Part shown: one piece after another, positions 30,263 to 38,682 of the stretch
Layout of the letters: each line of letters begins with the position of its first letter
How positions within the stretch are numbered: position 1 is the first letter of the stretch
The notes under the pieces: generated by a model
What the model saw: only the letters and a program-made list of their open reading frames with translations
Told to the model about the DNA's origin: nothing
Database searches by the model: none
Program-made: the position numbers and the translations under genes
Source: JANQOH01 sp965243325
GTDB lineage: Bacteria > Pseudomonadota > Alphaproteobacteria > UBA7887
Direction: 5' to 3'
Assembly: GCA_965243325.1 (NCBI GenBank)
Contig: CBDEUQ010000003.1
Span: 2,852,001 to 2,916,000 of the forward strand
Length of the DNA: 64,000 bases

Positions 30263-31369
30263 CTAGGCCACGACGACATAGCTTTCCAGTAAATCCTCTC
30301 CCATCCGCCGCACGCCCGCGGGCCGGAAGCGCGGCGCGTCGGCCACCGAGTCCAGCGCCAGCGGACCTGCGGCGGCGATGCCGTCGCCGCCGATCGCGGA
30401 CGGCGAGCGAAACCACTCGATGCGATCGACCAGTCGCGCCCGCAGCAGGCTGGCGGCGATTCGCCCGCCGCCCTCCACCAGCAGCCGCGTTATCCCGCGC
30501 TCCGCCAGGGCGCGGAGCGCGCCGGCCACCGACACGCCCTCGCCCTCGCCCGCGGCGCGCACGGCCACCAGGCCGCGACTCTCGTAGCCGTCGAGTCGCG
30601 CCCGGTCCGCATCGTCCCGGCAGACGACCCACGTGGCGCCGCCGCCGGCCGCCGGCGGCACGTCCGGCGGCAGCGGCCGCGTGCCGTCGATCACCACGCG
30701 AACCGGCGAGCGCGCCGCGAGCCCGGGCAGCCGGCAGGTCAGCCGCGGCCGGTCGACGCATGCCGTCCGCGCGCCGACCAGAACGGCGTCGTGGCGTGCG
30801 CGCAGCAGGTGCGCGCGCGCCCGCGCCGTCTCGCCGGTGATCCAGCGGCTGTCGCCGGTTCGCGTCGCGATGCGGCCGTCGAGCGTGCTTGCCGCCTTCC
30901 ACGTCACCAGCGGACGCCCGACGGTGCGGTGCAGGAGGTAGCCCCGGTTGGCCGCCGCCGCGCTCTCGCCGCACACTCCCTCGACGACGGCGATGCCGGC
31001 CGCGCGCAGCCGCGCCGCGCCCTTGCCCGCCACCCGCGGGTCTGGGTCGCGCAGCGCGATCACGCAGCGCGCGATTCCCGCATCGATCAGCGCCTGGCTG
31101 CACGGCGGCGTCTGCCCGTGGTGGTCGCAGGGTTCGAGCGTGACGTAGGCGGTGGCGCCGGCGGCGCGCGCGCCGGCGCGGCGGATCGCCTCGGTCTCGG
31201 CGTGCGGCCTGCCGCCAGGCTGCGTCCAGCCGCGGCCCACCGCGACCCCGTCGCGGGTCAGCACGCAGCCGACCGCCGGGTTCGGCCAGACGGTGCCGAG
31301 GCCGCGTCCGGCGAGCGCCAGCGCGGTGTCCATCCAGCGCTGGTCGCCGGTCTCGGAGTCAGTCCCCAC
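30263..31369 (-). CDS. ribD: Bifunctional diaminohydroxyphosphoribosylaminopyrimidine deaminase/reductase
   Basis: 368 residues from GTG 31367-31369, overlapping the nrdR 3' end by 11 bases. The deaminase domain (about 10-150) has VWPNPAVGCVL, HAETEAI and the zinc site EPCDHHGQTPPC; the reductase domain (about 150-365) has WKAASTLDGRIAT and ITRLLVEGGGRIAASLL. It performs the second and third steps of riboflavin synthesis. Ribosome site is weak, fitting coupling to nrdR. Confidence 0.96.
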   Translation of the reverse strand: MGTDSETGDQRWMDTALALAGRGLGTVWPNPAVGCVLTRDGVAVGRGWTQPGGRPHAETEAIRRAGARAAGATAYVTLEPCDHHGQTPPCSQALIDAGIARCVIALRDPDPRVAGKGAARLRAAGIAVVEGVCGESAAAANRGYLLHRTVGRPLVTWKAASTLDGRIATRTGDSRWITGETARARAHLLRARHDAVLVGARTACVDRPRLTCRLPGLAARSPVRVVIDGTRPLPPDVPPAAGGGATWVVCRDDADRARLDGYESRGLVAVRAAGEGEGVSVAGALRALAERGITRLLVEGGGRIAASLLRARLVDRIEWFRSPSAIGGDGIAAAGPLALDSVADAPRFRPAGVRRMGEDLLESYVVVA

Positions 31370-31820
31370 TGTCTTCGGCGAGTCTCTCGATGAAGTCCTC
31401 GAAGTCCTTGACCTCCCGGAAGTCCCGGTACACCGATGCGAACCGCAGATAGGCGACCCGGTCGAGCGCGCGCAAGGCGTCCATCACGCGTTCGCCGATG
31501 ACCGAAGAGGGCATTTCGAGCTGGCCGGCGCTTTCGAGCTGGCGCACGATGCTGCTGATGGCTCGTTCAACCTTTTCCTGTTCCACCGGGCGTTTTCGAA
31601 GCGCGATTTCAAGCGATTTGGCAAGTTTGTCGCGGTCGAACGGAACGCGCGTGCCGTCCTTCTTGATGACCGCCAGTTCCCGGAGCTGAACCCGTTCGAA
31701 CGTGGTGAAACGCGACCCGCACGCCGGGCACAGGCGCCGCCGGCGGACCGCCGAATTGTCCTCCGCCGGTCGCGAGTCCTTCACTTGCGTGTCGCCGTCG
31801 CCGCAGAACGGGCAGCGCAT
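31359..31820 (-). CDS. nrdR: Transcriptional repressor NrdR
   Basis: 153 residues. Zinc-ribbon/ATP-cone repressor of ribonucleotide reductase genes. Zinc ribbon ligands appear as MRCPFCG and LCPACGSRF; the ATP-cone has VIKKDGTRVPFDRDKL. It lies between glyA (11 bases upstream) and ribD (overlapping), the order usual in alphaproteobacteria. Confidence 0.97.
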   Translation of the reverse strand: MRCPFCGDGDTQVKDSRPAEDNSAVRRRRLCPACGSRFTTFERVQLRELAVIKKDGTRVPFDRDKLAKSLEIALRKRPVEQEKVERAISSIVRQLESAGQLEMPSSVIGERVMDALRALDRVAYLRFASVYRDFREVKDFEDFIERLAEDSGD

Positions 31821-31830
31821 CGTGGCTACC

Positions 31831-33147
31831 TCAGCCTGCGGTCATGCCGGCGTACACGGGAAAGCGGTCGCACAGCGCCCGCACGCGCGCGTGCACCGCG
31901 GCTTCCACCGCCCGGTTGCCGGCCTCGCCGTTCGCCGCTAGGCCGTCGATGACGTCGGCGATCATGTTGCCGATTTCACGGAAGGTCGCGCGGTCGAAAC
32001 CGCGCGTCGTTCCGGCCGGGGTGCCGATGCGAATTCCCGAGGTGACCGTCGGCCGTTCCGGATCGAACGGGATCGCGTTCTTGTTGCACGTGAGGCCGGC
32101 GCGTTCGAGCACCGCCTCCGCGCGGTCGCCCGTCATGCCCTTGCGTCGCAGGTCGATCAGCAGCAGGTGCGTGTCGGTTCCGCCCGTCACGGGATCGAGA
32201 CCGCGCGCGCTCAGCGCCTCCGCCAGCGCCCGCGCATTGTCGACCACCGCGCGGGCGTAGTTTCGGAACGCCGGCGTCGACGCTTCGCGGAAGGCGACCG
32301 CCTTGGCCGCGACGACGTGCATCAGAGGCCCCCCCTGCAGGCCCGGGAAGAGCGCCGCGTTGATGCGCCGGCCGAGGTCCGGGTCGTTGCCGAGGATCAG
32401 GCCGCCGCGCGGTCCGCGCAGCGTCTTGTGCGTCGTCGAGGTGGCGACGTGCGCATGGGGGAACGGACTGGGGTGGACGCCGGCCGCGACCAGCCCGGCG
32501 ACGTGCGCGATATCGACGACCAGGAACGCGCCGACGCGGTCCGCGATGGCGCGGAACCGCGCCAGATCGACGATGCGCGGATAGGCGGACGCACCGGCGA
32601 TGATGAGCTTGGGGCGATGGGTCTCGGCGAGTGCCTCCACGTCCTCGTAGTCAATCAGGCCGTCCTGGCGGCGGACGCCGTACGGCACGACGTTGAACCA
32701 CTTGCCCGACAGGTTCGGTCTCGCGCCGTGGGTCAGATGCCCGCCCGCGGCGAGCGACATCCCCATCACCGTGTCGCCCGGTCGCAGCAAGGCCAGCATC
32801 ACCGCCTGGTTGGCCTGCGACCCCGAGTGCGGCTGAACGTTCGCGAAGCGGCAGCCGAAGAGGGCTAGCGCCCGCTCGATGGCCAGTTCCTCGGCCCGGT
32901 CGGCGTGCACGCAGCCGCCGTAGTAGCGCCGGCCGGGATAGCCTTCGGCGTACTTGTTCGTCAGCACCGATCCCTGCGCCGCCAGCACGGCTTCGCTTAC
33001 GAGGTTTTCGGATGCGATCAGCTCGATCTGGTCCTGCTGGCGGCGCAGTTCGCCGGCCAGCGTCGCGAAGACTTCCGGATCGCTCGCCGCGAGACCGTCG
33101 ACCAAACGGAATTCCCTGCCGCTCGCCACGTCCGTCACGCCGCTCAT
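31831..33147 (-). CDS. glyA: Serine hydroxymethyltransferase
   Basis: 438 residues starting at ATG 33145-33147, which overlaps the rpiB stop (ATGA). Interconverts serine and glycine while charging tetrahydrofolate. Seen: LIASENLVSEAVL, NKYAEGYPGRRYYGGC, HVATSTTHKTLRGPRGG with the PLP lysine, and GLTCNKNAIPFDP. Coupled position ahead of nrdR and the rib genes. Confidence 0.97.
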   Translation of the reverse strand: MSGVTDVASGREFRLVDGLAASDPEVFATLAGELRRQQDQIELIASENLVSEAVLAAQGSVLTNKYAEGYPGRRYYGGCVHADRAEELAIERALALFGCRFANVQPHSGSQANQAVMLALLRPGDTVMGMSLAAGGHLTHGARPNLSGKWFNVVPYGVRRQDGLIDYEDVEALAETHRPKLIIAGASAYPRIVDLARFRAIADRVGAFLVVDIAHVAGLVAAGVHPSPFPHAHVATSTTHKTLRGPRGGLILGNDPDLGRRINAALFPGLQGGPLMHVVAAKAVAFREASTPAFRNYARAVVDNARALAEALSARGLDPVTGGTDTHLLLIDLRRKGMTGDRAEAVLERAGLTCNKNAIPFDPERPTVTSGIRIGTPAGTTRGFDRATFREIGNMIADVIDGLAANGEAGNRAVEAAVHARVRALCDRFPVYAGMTAG

Positions 33148-33632
33148 GACCCGGCGCAACCGGTTTTCCCGGCCGGCGACTCGTCGAGCTTGGCCACGCG
33201 GCGCGCGTGGCGTCCTCCCTCGAAGGGGGTGTGCAGAAAGGCGTCGAGACAGGCGAGCGCGGTGTCGCGGTCGACGATCCGCCCGCCCAGGACCAGAACG
33301 TTCGCATCGTTGTGCGCGCGCGCCAGGCGCGCCGTCTCCGCGTTGTGGCAGACCGCCGCCCGGATGCCTCGGCACCGGTTCGCGGCAATGCTCGCACCGA
33401 TGCCCGTGCCGCACAGCAGAATGCCGCGCCCGGCAAGCCGGTCCAGCACCGCCCGCGCGATCGCACCGCCGAATTCCGGGTAGTCGACCGATGCCGTGCT
33501 GTCGGTGCCGAGATCGACCACGGCGTATCCGCGGTCCCGCAGTTCGGCCGCCAGCGCTTCCTTCAACGCGAAACCGCCATGATCGGCGGCCACCGCAATG
33601 CGTTCGTCCGCGCGGGGTGGATTTTCGGCCAT
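33144..33632 (-). CDS. rpiB: Ribose-5-phosphate isomerase B
   Basis: 162 residues from ATG 33630-33632 (MAENPPRADERIAVAADHGG). Interconverts ribose 5-phosphate and ribulose 5-phosphate. Family marks: AADHGGFALKEAL, DYPEFGGAIARAV, ILLCGTGIGASIAANR with the catalytic Cys, and CHNAETARLARAHNDANVL. First gene of the long minus-strand operon ending at thiL, and divergent from mucR over about 170 bases. Confidence 0.95.
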   Translation of the reverse strand: MAENPPRADERIAVAADHGGFALKEALAAELRDRGYAVVDLGTDSTASVDYPEFGGAIARAVLDRLAGRGILLCGTGIGASIAANRCRGIRAAVCHNAETARLARAHNDANVLVLGGRIVDRDTALACLDAFLHTPFEGGRHARRVAKLDESPAGKTGCAGS

Positions 33633-33743
33633 GCCGTCGTCGGTACCCGTGCCGCTCGAGTTTCCGGGAAGCCGGTCGCTCTTAGCATGGCCCGGCTGGG
33701 CGCGCCAGCGCCGGCCTGTAGTTATCCCGACCAAGCACTGCCA

Positions 33744-33771
33744 TTGACAAAAAGACGCTTCGTTATAAATA
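33744..33771 (+). promoter_or_regulatory. Sigma-70 type promoter of mucR
   Basis: A perfect -35 TTGACA (33744-33749) is followed by the AT-rich TATAAATA; the best-spaced -10 is TAAATA (33766-33771) at 16 bases. It stands out in a region of very high GC and ends about 33 bases before the mucR start. AT-rich tracts here could also be bound by MucR itself. Confidence 0.65.
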
Positions 33772-33804
33772 CCCGTTCGTAACCTGACCGACAAGGAAAG
33801 AAGA

Positions 33805-34227
33805 ATGACAACCGAAACTCCGGAAGACGGCAATACGACGTCGGTTCTCGCCATGACCTCGAGCATCGTTTCCGCTTACGTAAGCCACAACGTCTTGCCC
33901 GCATCTCAGATTCCTGAACTCATTCAGACCGTTTTCCGCTCGTTGACAGACACTCGGGAGGCGCCGTCCGGGGAGTCGCCGAAGCCCCCGGTATCGATCC
34001 GCCGCTCGATTACGGACGACTACCTGATTTGTCTGGAGGACGGCAAAAAGCTCAAGATGCTGAAGCGGCACCTGCGCGCCAATTACAACCTGTCGCCCGA
34101 AGAGTACCGCGCCAAATGGGGGCTCGGTGCCGACTACCCGATGGTGGCGCCGAACTACGCGAAACAGCGTTCCGAGTTCGCCAAGAAGATCGGTCTGGGC
34201 CGCAAGCGCCACGCGGACGCGGTATAG
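33805..34227 (+). CDS. mucR: MucR/Ros family transcriptional regulator
   Basis: 140 residues. Global regulator of alphaproteobacteria with a prokaryotic zinc-finger-like domain. The DNA-binding part reads CLEDGKKLKMLKRHLRANYN then LSPEEYRAKWGL and PMVAPNYAKQRSEFAKKIGLGRK. The first ligands of Ros (Cys, Asp, His) are present, but the place of the last His of Ros is Asn, as in some MucR relatives with altered metal sites. The N-terminal oligomerisation region is usual. Ribosome site AAGGAAAG just before the start. Confidence 0.93.
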   Translation: MTTETPEDGNTTSVLAMTSSIVSAYVSHNVLPASQIPELIQTVFRSLTDTREAPSGESPKPPVSIRRSITDDYLICLEDGKKLKMLKRHLRANYNLSPEEYRAKWGLGADYPMVAPNYAKQRSEFAKKIGLGRKRHADAV

Positions 34228-34251
34228 CCGCCGCCGCGCGCGGCCGCACCC

Positions 34252-35823
34252 TCAGGGACGCACCGGAAACGCGCTCGGGCCGATGAGGCCCGGCAGCATC
34301 GGCTGTATCCAGTCGACCCAGTCGCACAGCATGGGCCGCGTGTCGCACGGGTCGATCAATTCGTGGACCGAGAACGATTCGGCGCGCGGCGCCGGCGCGT
34401 TGGCGGCGGCCATTTCCGCCTCGAGCTCCCGACGCCTGGCGTCCGGGTCGGCAGCGGCGGCGATCTCCCGATGGTACTTGACCGCGACCCCCCCTTCGAC
34501 GGGCAGCGGCCCCGTTTCGGCCGAAGGCCAGGCGAGCACGTAGCCCTCCGAGCCGTAGTGCGCGGCCTGGGCGACCCCGAACGACTTCCTCACCATGACC
34601 GACGCCCACGGCACGGTGGACGTCGCCACGGTCAGGACGGCCGCGGCGCCGGCGCGAATCGTCCCGGCCTTCTCGGCCGCGCTGCCGATCATGAAACCGG
34701 GCTCGTCGACGAAGCTGACGATCGGCAGGTGAAACGTCTGGCAGAGTTCGACGAAACGACGGACCTTGTCGGCGCCGTCGGCCGTCATGGCGCCGGCGAG
34801 ATGCCGGCAGTCGTTGGCCAGGACGCCGACCGGATGGCCGTCGAGGCGCGCGAGGCCGGTGATCTGGCTCCGCCCGTAGCCGCGGCCGATCTCGAAGAAG
34901 CTCGTTCTGTCGAGCACCATCTCCAGCGCGCGGCGCATGTCGAACAGCTTGCGGCGGTCGCGCGGAACGAGGCGGGCGAGCTCCGCTTCGCGGCGCTCCC
35001 GCCTGTCGTCCGGGTCCGTTCTCTCCGCAATTTTCCAAATGCTACCAGGTAGATACGAGAGAAATTGTCGTATCTGGTTCAGGGCATCGATTTCGTCTTC
35101 GGCAAGGTTGTCGACGACCCCGTTGCGGGTGTGAACGGAGGCGCCGCCCAGCTCTTCCTTGCTCTTCCGCTCGCCGATCGCGCGCTGGACCACGGCGGGG
35201 CCGGCGATGAGGATCTGCGCGGTCTCCCGGGACATGACCGAGAAATGCGAGGCGACGAGGCGAGCCGCGGGCAGACCCGCCACGGGCCCGAGCGCGGCCG
35301 CGGCCACCGGTACGCTCGCCATGGCCTCGGCGATCACGCGGAACCGGTGCACCGTGCCGACCGCGGTCCCCACCGTCTTCGATCCGCCGCCGCCGACGCT
35401 GCCGCCGCCGCCCTCGTGCAGACGGATCAGCGGCATGCGATGACGTACGGCGAGTTGTTCCGCATAGACGCTCTTGCGGAAACCCGCGGCGTTCGGCGAG
35501 CCGCCCTTCACGGTGAAGTCTTCGCCGCCGACGACGCAGCGCCGCCCGCCCACCTTGCCGAATCCGAGCACGAAATTGGCCGGCGTAAAATGCTCGACGG
35601 CGCCGGCCGCGTCGCGCTCGCTACTGCCGGCGCCGGCGCCGACTTCCCGAAACGAGTCGGCATCGAGCAGCGCGTCGATGCGCTCTCGTACCGTCAGCCG
35701 GCCTTTCGCGTGCTGTCGGGCGACCGCCTCGGCGCCGCCTTGCGCCGCGGCGAGCTCGCGGACCGTCAGCAGGTCTTCGACGTCGCGCCGCCAGGGAGCG
35801 GCGGCGGCGTCACTCGGCGGCAT
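34252..35823 (-). CDS. Acyl-CoA carboxylase carboxyltransferase (beta) subunit
   Basis: 523 residues with two crotonase-like carboxyltransferase halves, of the propionyl-/methylcrotonyl-/geranyl-CoA carboxylase type. Seen: KGRLTVRERIDALLD, LHEGGGGSVGGGGSKTVG, RNGVVDNLAEDEIDAL and FVDEPGFMIGSAAEKAG. It needs a biotin-carrying alpha subunit, which is not in this window. The start overlaps the PhyH gene's end by 14 bases, so the two are coupled. A Gly-rich loop replaces the more common SGGARIQEG form, so the acyl substrate cannot be named. Confidence 0.88.
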   Translation of the reverse strand: MPPSDAAAAPWRRDVEDLLTVRELAAAQGGAEAVARQHAKGRLTVRERIDALLDADSFREVGAGAGSSERDAAGAVEHFTPANFVLGFGKVGGRRCVVGGEDFTVKGGSPNAAGFRKSVYAEQLAVRHRMPLIRLHEGGGGSVGGGGSKTVGTAVGTVHRFRVIAEAMASVPVAAAALGPVAGLPAARLVASHFSVMSRETAQILIAGPAVVQRAIGERKSKEELGGASVHTRNGVVDNLAEDEIDALNQIRQFLSYLPGSIWKIAERTDPDDRRERREAELARLVPRDRRKLFDMRRALEMVLDRTSFFEIGRGYGRSQITGLARLDGHPVGVLANDCRHLAGAMTADGADKVRRFVELCQTFHLPIVSFVDEPGFMIGSAAEKAGTIRAGAAAVLTVATSTVPWASVMVRKSFGVAQAAHYGSEGYVLAWPSAETGPLPVEGGVAVKYHREIAAAADPDARRRELEAEMAAANAPAPRAESFSVHELIDPCDTRPMLCDWVDWIQPMLPGLIGPSAFPVRP

Positions 35824-36826
35824 GGACCGCGGGCGACGCCTCGAGCGCGGCGATCAGGTCCTGGGCCCTCGCGCGCTTGGCCGGATCCGGGTCGCGCTGC
35901 ACGACGCGCTGCAGCGCCGCCCGCGTGCTCCGGTCTCCCGCCTCGGCCTGCGCGAACGCCAGGCGGTCGCGCTGGTCGTAGTACGTCCGGTCGAACCGCG
36001 AATGGATGAGCGGTCGCCGGCGCCAGTAGTACGCGAGACTGCGGTCGGACCAGTCGGCGTAGATGTCGTCCCAGTCGCCCATTCCGGCGTACGGTTCGAG
36101 CGAACGCGGGACCACCGGAGCGGCTTCGCACTGGTATCGCGCGTCGAGCGACTGGCGCAACCGGTCCGACAGGTTCGGCAGCGCCTTGTGCACCGTCATG
36201 CTGTGAAACACGATGACGTCGCCGAGCGCGAAGTCGCCGCCGACCCAGCGCCCCTCCAGCGGGTCGCGGACCTCCATCGCCCCGGCGCCGCTGGAGACGC
36301 GGAACGGCCGCACGCCCTGGCGGTGCGAACCGGCGGCGACGTGCAGGCCGCCCATGCTCGCCGGACAGTCGGCGAGCGGCACCCACACGGCGTACGTCTC
36401 CGGCGTTCCCTGGATATGCGGGAAATCCTGGTGCGCGCGGGTGGTGAACTCCGGCCGCTGCGGGAAGACGTTGCGCGGGATCACCATCGGATGCACCAGC
36501 ACCGGCGCACCGACGAGATGTTCGATGAGCGAGACGATCGCCGGGTCGTGCGGCAACGCGTGCAGCTCCGGCAACCGGTACTGCCGCTGGGCGACGGCGA
36601 TCCACTCCGCGTCGGGATCGACGCACGCCGCTTCCGGCACCGCCGTCGCCACGTCGTCGTCGATCCACCCGGCGTCGCGCGCGATGCCGCGCGATCGCTC
36701 TCCGAGCGCGGCGACGCGCTCGCGGTCCAGCAGGCCGCTGACGAACAGGTAGCCGTCGCGCCGCATCCGCGCGGCGAGTGCCGGGCCGTCGTCGAGGGTG
36801 GCGCGAGAATCGACGAACGGTGTCAT
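35810..36826 (-). CDS. Phytanoyl-CoA dioxygenase family protein
   Basis: 338 residues from ATG 36824-36826 with a strong GGAGGGG ribosome site. Fe(II)/2-oxoglutarate-dependent hydroxylase fold: iron ligands His and Asp in RAHQDFPHIQG, the distal His in FHSMTVHKALPN, and an Arg further on (SDRLRQSLDARY) likely binding 2-oxoglutarate. The last about 60 residues are Arg/Ala-rich and outside the usual domain. Substrate unknown; the family also contains ectoine and halogenase-like members. Coupled to the carboxylase beta subunit, suggesting one acyl-CoA pathway. Confidence 0.85.
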   Translation of the reverse strand: MTPFVDSRATLDDGPALAARMRRDGYLFVSGLLDRERVAALGERSRGIARDAGWIDDDVATAVPEAACVDPDAEWIAVAQRQYRLPELHALPHDPAIVSLIEHLVGAPVLVHPMVIPRNVFPQRPEFTTRAHQDFPHIQGTPETYAVWVPLADCPASMGGLHVAAGSHRQGVRPFRVSSGAGAMEVRDPLEGRWVGGDFALGDVIVFHSMTVHKALPNLSDRLRQSLDARYQCEAAPVVPRSLEPYAGMGDWDDIYADWSDRSLAYYWRRRPLIHSRFDRTYYDQRDRLAFAQAEAGDRSTRAALQRVVQRDPDPAKRARAQDLIAALEASPAVHAAE

Positions 36827-36969
36827 GTCTGCCCCTCCGGTCGGAACGTTGGACGCACGCCTGCCAGCGTGCGATGCCGCGCAGCTTGGCCGAATCCGAA
36901 CCCGCGGACAAGCGTTTGACGCCGCATGGCCGGCGGCTATATTTCGCCGCGTCGGCATCTTGCGCCGCG

Positions 36970-37045
36970 GTCCCCTTCGTCTAGCGGTTCAGGACACCGC
37001 CCTTTCACGGCGGAAACACGGGTTCGATTCCCGTAGGGGACGCCA
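36970..37045 (+). tRNA. tRNA-Glu (anticodon TTC), CCA encoded
   Basis: 76-nt cloverleaf beginning GTCCCCTTCGTCTAGCGG and ending AGGGGACGCCA. Acceptor GTCCCCT pairs with AGGGGAC, the anticodon stem CCGCC/GGCGG encloses CTTTCAC (anticodon TTC), and the T arm is ACGGG-TTCGATT-CCCGT. Confidence 0.97.
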
Positions 37046-37264
37046 CTGCCGGCGAGACGTGGCGGCGATGTCGATGATTTTCCGCGATGCCTCGCGGAAG
37101 TATCCTCCGACATCTCCCCAGATGGGACACGAAGCGATGCTCACGGTTCCGGGCGATTGCTGCGCGCGCCGCGTATAGCCGTTGCCTGCCGTGCCGGCGC
37201 GCCGGCAAGTGGTGGGTCGTGTCCCCGTTTGAAGGAGAAGGGCCGCACTCCCGGTGGTGCGGCG

Positions 37265-37630
37265 CTACGGCGCCGTCGATTCCTCGGCGTACTGAAACAG
37301 CCCGACCGCGGCACCGGTCGAATCGGCGATGACCGCGCCACGCCCGACCTGCGGCACGTCGAAGGCCGGTTGCAGGACCTTGCCGCCGAGCTTTTCGGCC
37401 CTCGCCACCGTCGCGTCGACGTCGTCCACGGTGACGTAGGTGAACCACATGGGCGCCGGCGTGTCGGCGTTCGGCGGCGCCATCAGGCCGGCGATCTCCT
37501 TGCCGTCCTTCCGGAACAGGGTGTAGCCGCCCCCGCCCGGGGCGTCGTCCGCCGTCCAGCCGAGCAGCGCGGTGTAGAAGTTGCGGCTTTCGCCCACGTC
37601 GGGGCTGATCAGTTCGCTCCAGATTTCCAT
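37265..37630 (-). CDS. VOC family (glyoxalase/bleomycin-resistance-like) protein
   Basis: 121 residues, one vicinal-oxygen-chelate domain. Begins MEIWSELISPDVGESRNFYT, with LLGWTADD and the later TYVTVDDVDATVARAEKLGG half typical of small VOC proteins similar to 27-kDa antigen CFP30B halves. A single domain implies a dimer. Metal ligands are not obvious and the function is unknown. Ribosome site GAGGTCG before the ATG. Confidence 0.8.
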   Translation of the reverse strand: MEIWSELISPDVGESRNFYTALLGWTADDAPGGGGYTLFRKDGKEIAGLMAPPNADTPAPMWFTYVTVDDVDATVARAEKLGGKVLQPAFDVPQVGRGAVIADSTGAAVGLFQYAEESTAP

Positions 37631-37731
37631 TTCGACCTCGCCGGTTTCTCGCCGCGTCGTGGCACCGCGCGGCCCGCCGGGATATAGTCGGACGGGTCTG
37701 AAAAGTCCCGCCTGCCGTTCGGAGGATCCGG

Positions 37732-38031
37732 ATGAGAGTGATCGTGTTCGCCCTGTGCTGCGGCTTGCTGCTGCCTTCGCCCGCGGCGGCGCTGACGATC
37801 GTCAACGACGGGCCGGAGACGGTCAGCGTGTGGATCGAGAAGTGGCTCTACCGCCTGCGCGTCGGCAGGAGCACGAGCTTCAACCCGTCGAGCGACCCGG
37901 TCAGCATCACGATCGAAAGCCGCCACTGGCGCATCGTCTGCGAAGCCGCCGCGGGTTCGGACATTCGCCTGACCGAGCGCGAATGCATCGTCGACGGCGT
38001 CTCGGTCGGCGAAACCCGGTTCCATCTGTGA
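37732..38031 (+). CDS. Small exported protein of unknown function
   Basis: 99 residues with a clear Sec signal peptide (MRVIVFALCCGLLLPSPAAA) and a GGAGG ribosome site. The mature 79 residues contain two cysteines (RIVCEAAAG and RECIVDG) that could form a disulfide, and have a beta-rich pattern. No family recognised. The stop overlaps the next start (TGATG), so it is translated together with the DUF3299 protein. Confidence 0.75.
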   Translation: MRVIVFALCCGLLLPSPAAALTIVNDGPETVSVWIEKWLYRLRVGRSTSFNPSSDPVSITIESRHWRIVCEAAAGSDIRLTERECIVDGVSVGETRFHL

Positions 38032-38561
38032 TGCGGGCGCCAGGCAGAGGGCGCGGAACCGTGTTGCGGGCCGGCGCTCTCGCCGCCGGTCTCCTGCTCG
38101 CCGGGTTGCCGGCGGCGCAGGCGGAGGACGGGGGCAGCGCGTCCTACGACAACCCGTGGGCGGACGGCGGCTATTCGCCGATCCCGCTTCCCGAGGTCGC
38201 AGGCACGGTGCCGTGGGATACGCTGCACGGCGTCGAGCTGGTGTTCGACGGGCCGGACATGGTGCCCGAATTCGCTCCCGACGTGCTGGCCCTGAACGGC
38301 GAAACCGTCACGATGGTCGGCTTCATGCTGCCCCTCGACGCCTCCGGCGAGCGCGTTCTGCTGAGCCGCTATGCGCCTCACTGCCCCTTCTGCATGTCCG
38401 CCGGCCCGGAAAGCTTCGTCGAATTGCGCTGCGACGAGCCGCTCGCCCTCAGTCTGGAGCCGATCGTGGTGGAAGGCCGGCTGCAAGTGATCGACGAGGC
38501 GTGGGACGGCTACTACTACCGCATGACCGACGTGGCGCTGGTGCGGCGCTTCGAGGAATAG
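38031..38561 (+). CDS. Exported DUF3299 protein
   Basis: 176 residues with a signal peptide (GALAAGLLLAGLPAAQA, cleavage near residue 31). The mature part has the DUF3299 pattern: LNGETVTMVGFMLPLD followed by the cysteine motif HCPFCMSAGPESFVEL and a third Cys. The layout suggests a small periplasmic metal- or redox-linked protein; the family's biochemical role is not known. Coupled by one base to the preceding small exported protein. Confidence 0.82.
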   Translation: MRAPGRGRGTVLRAGALAAGLLLAGLPAAQAEDGGSASYDNPWADGGYSPIPLPEVAGTVPWDTLHGVELVFDGPDMVPEFAPDVLALNGETVTMVGFMLPLDASGERVLLSRYAPHCPFCMSAGPESFVELRCDEPLALSLEPIVVEGRLQVIDEAWDGYYYRMTDVALVRRFEE

Positions 38562-38682
38562 ACGGCGGCCGCCGCACCGCCGCCGCCCGGCGGGGGGCGT
38601 TCGATTTGGGTTGTCATCCCCCTGTGTCCCTGTTCTTATGCGCCGCCCTTCGCCGCGCCGGCGCGGGGTACAGGGGGGATTC

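Noticed and set aside
27627..33632. An FMN riboswitch in the riboflavin operon
   Set aside because: The rib genes are joined by overlaps or gaps of a few bases, leaving no leader large enough; no FMN element was seen upstream of rpiB.
37005..37805. Minus-strand open frame ending in SPTGIEPVFPP
   Set aside because: Antisense translation over tRNA-Glu, with the VOC gene read in the wrong frame.
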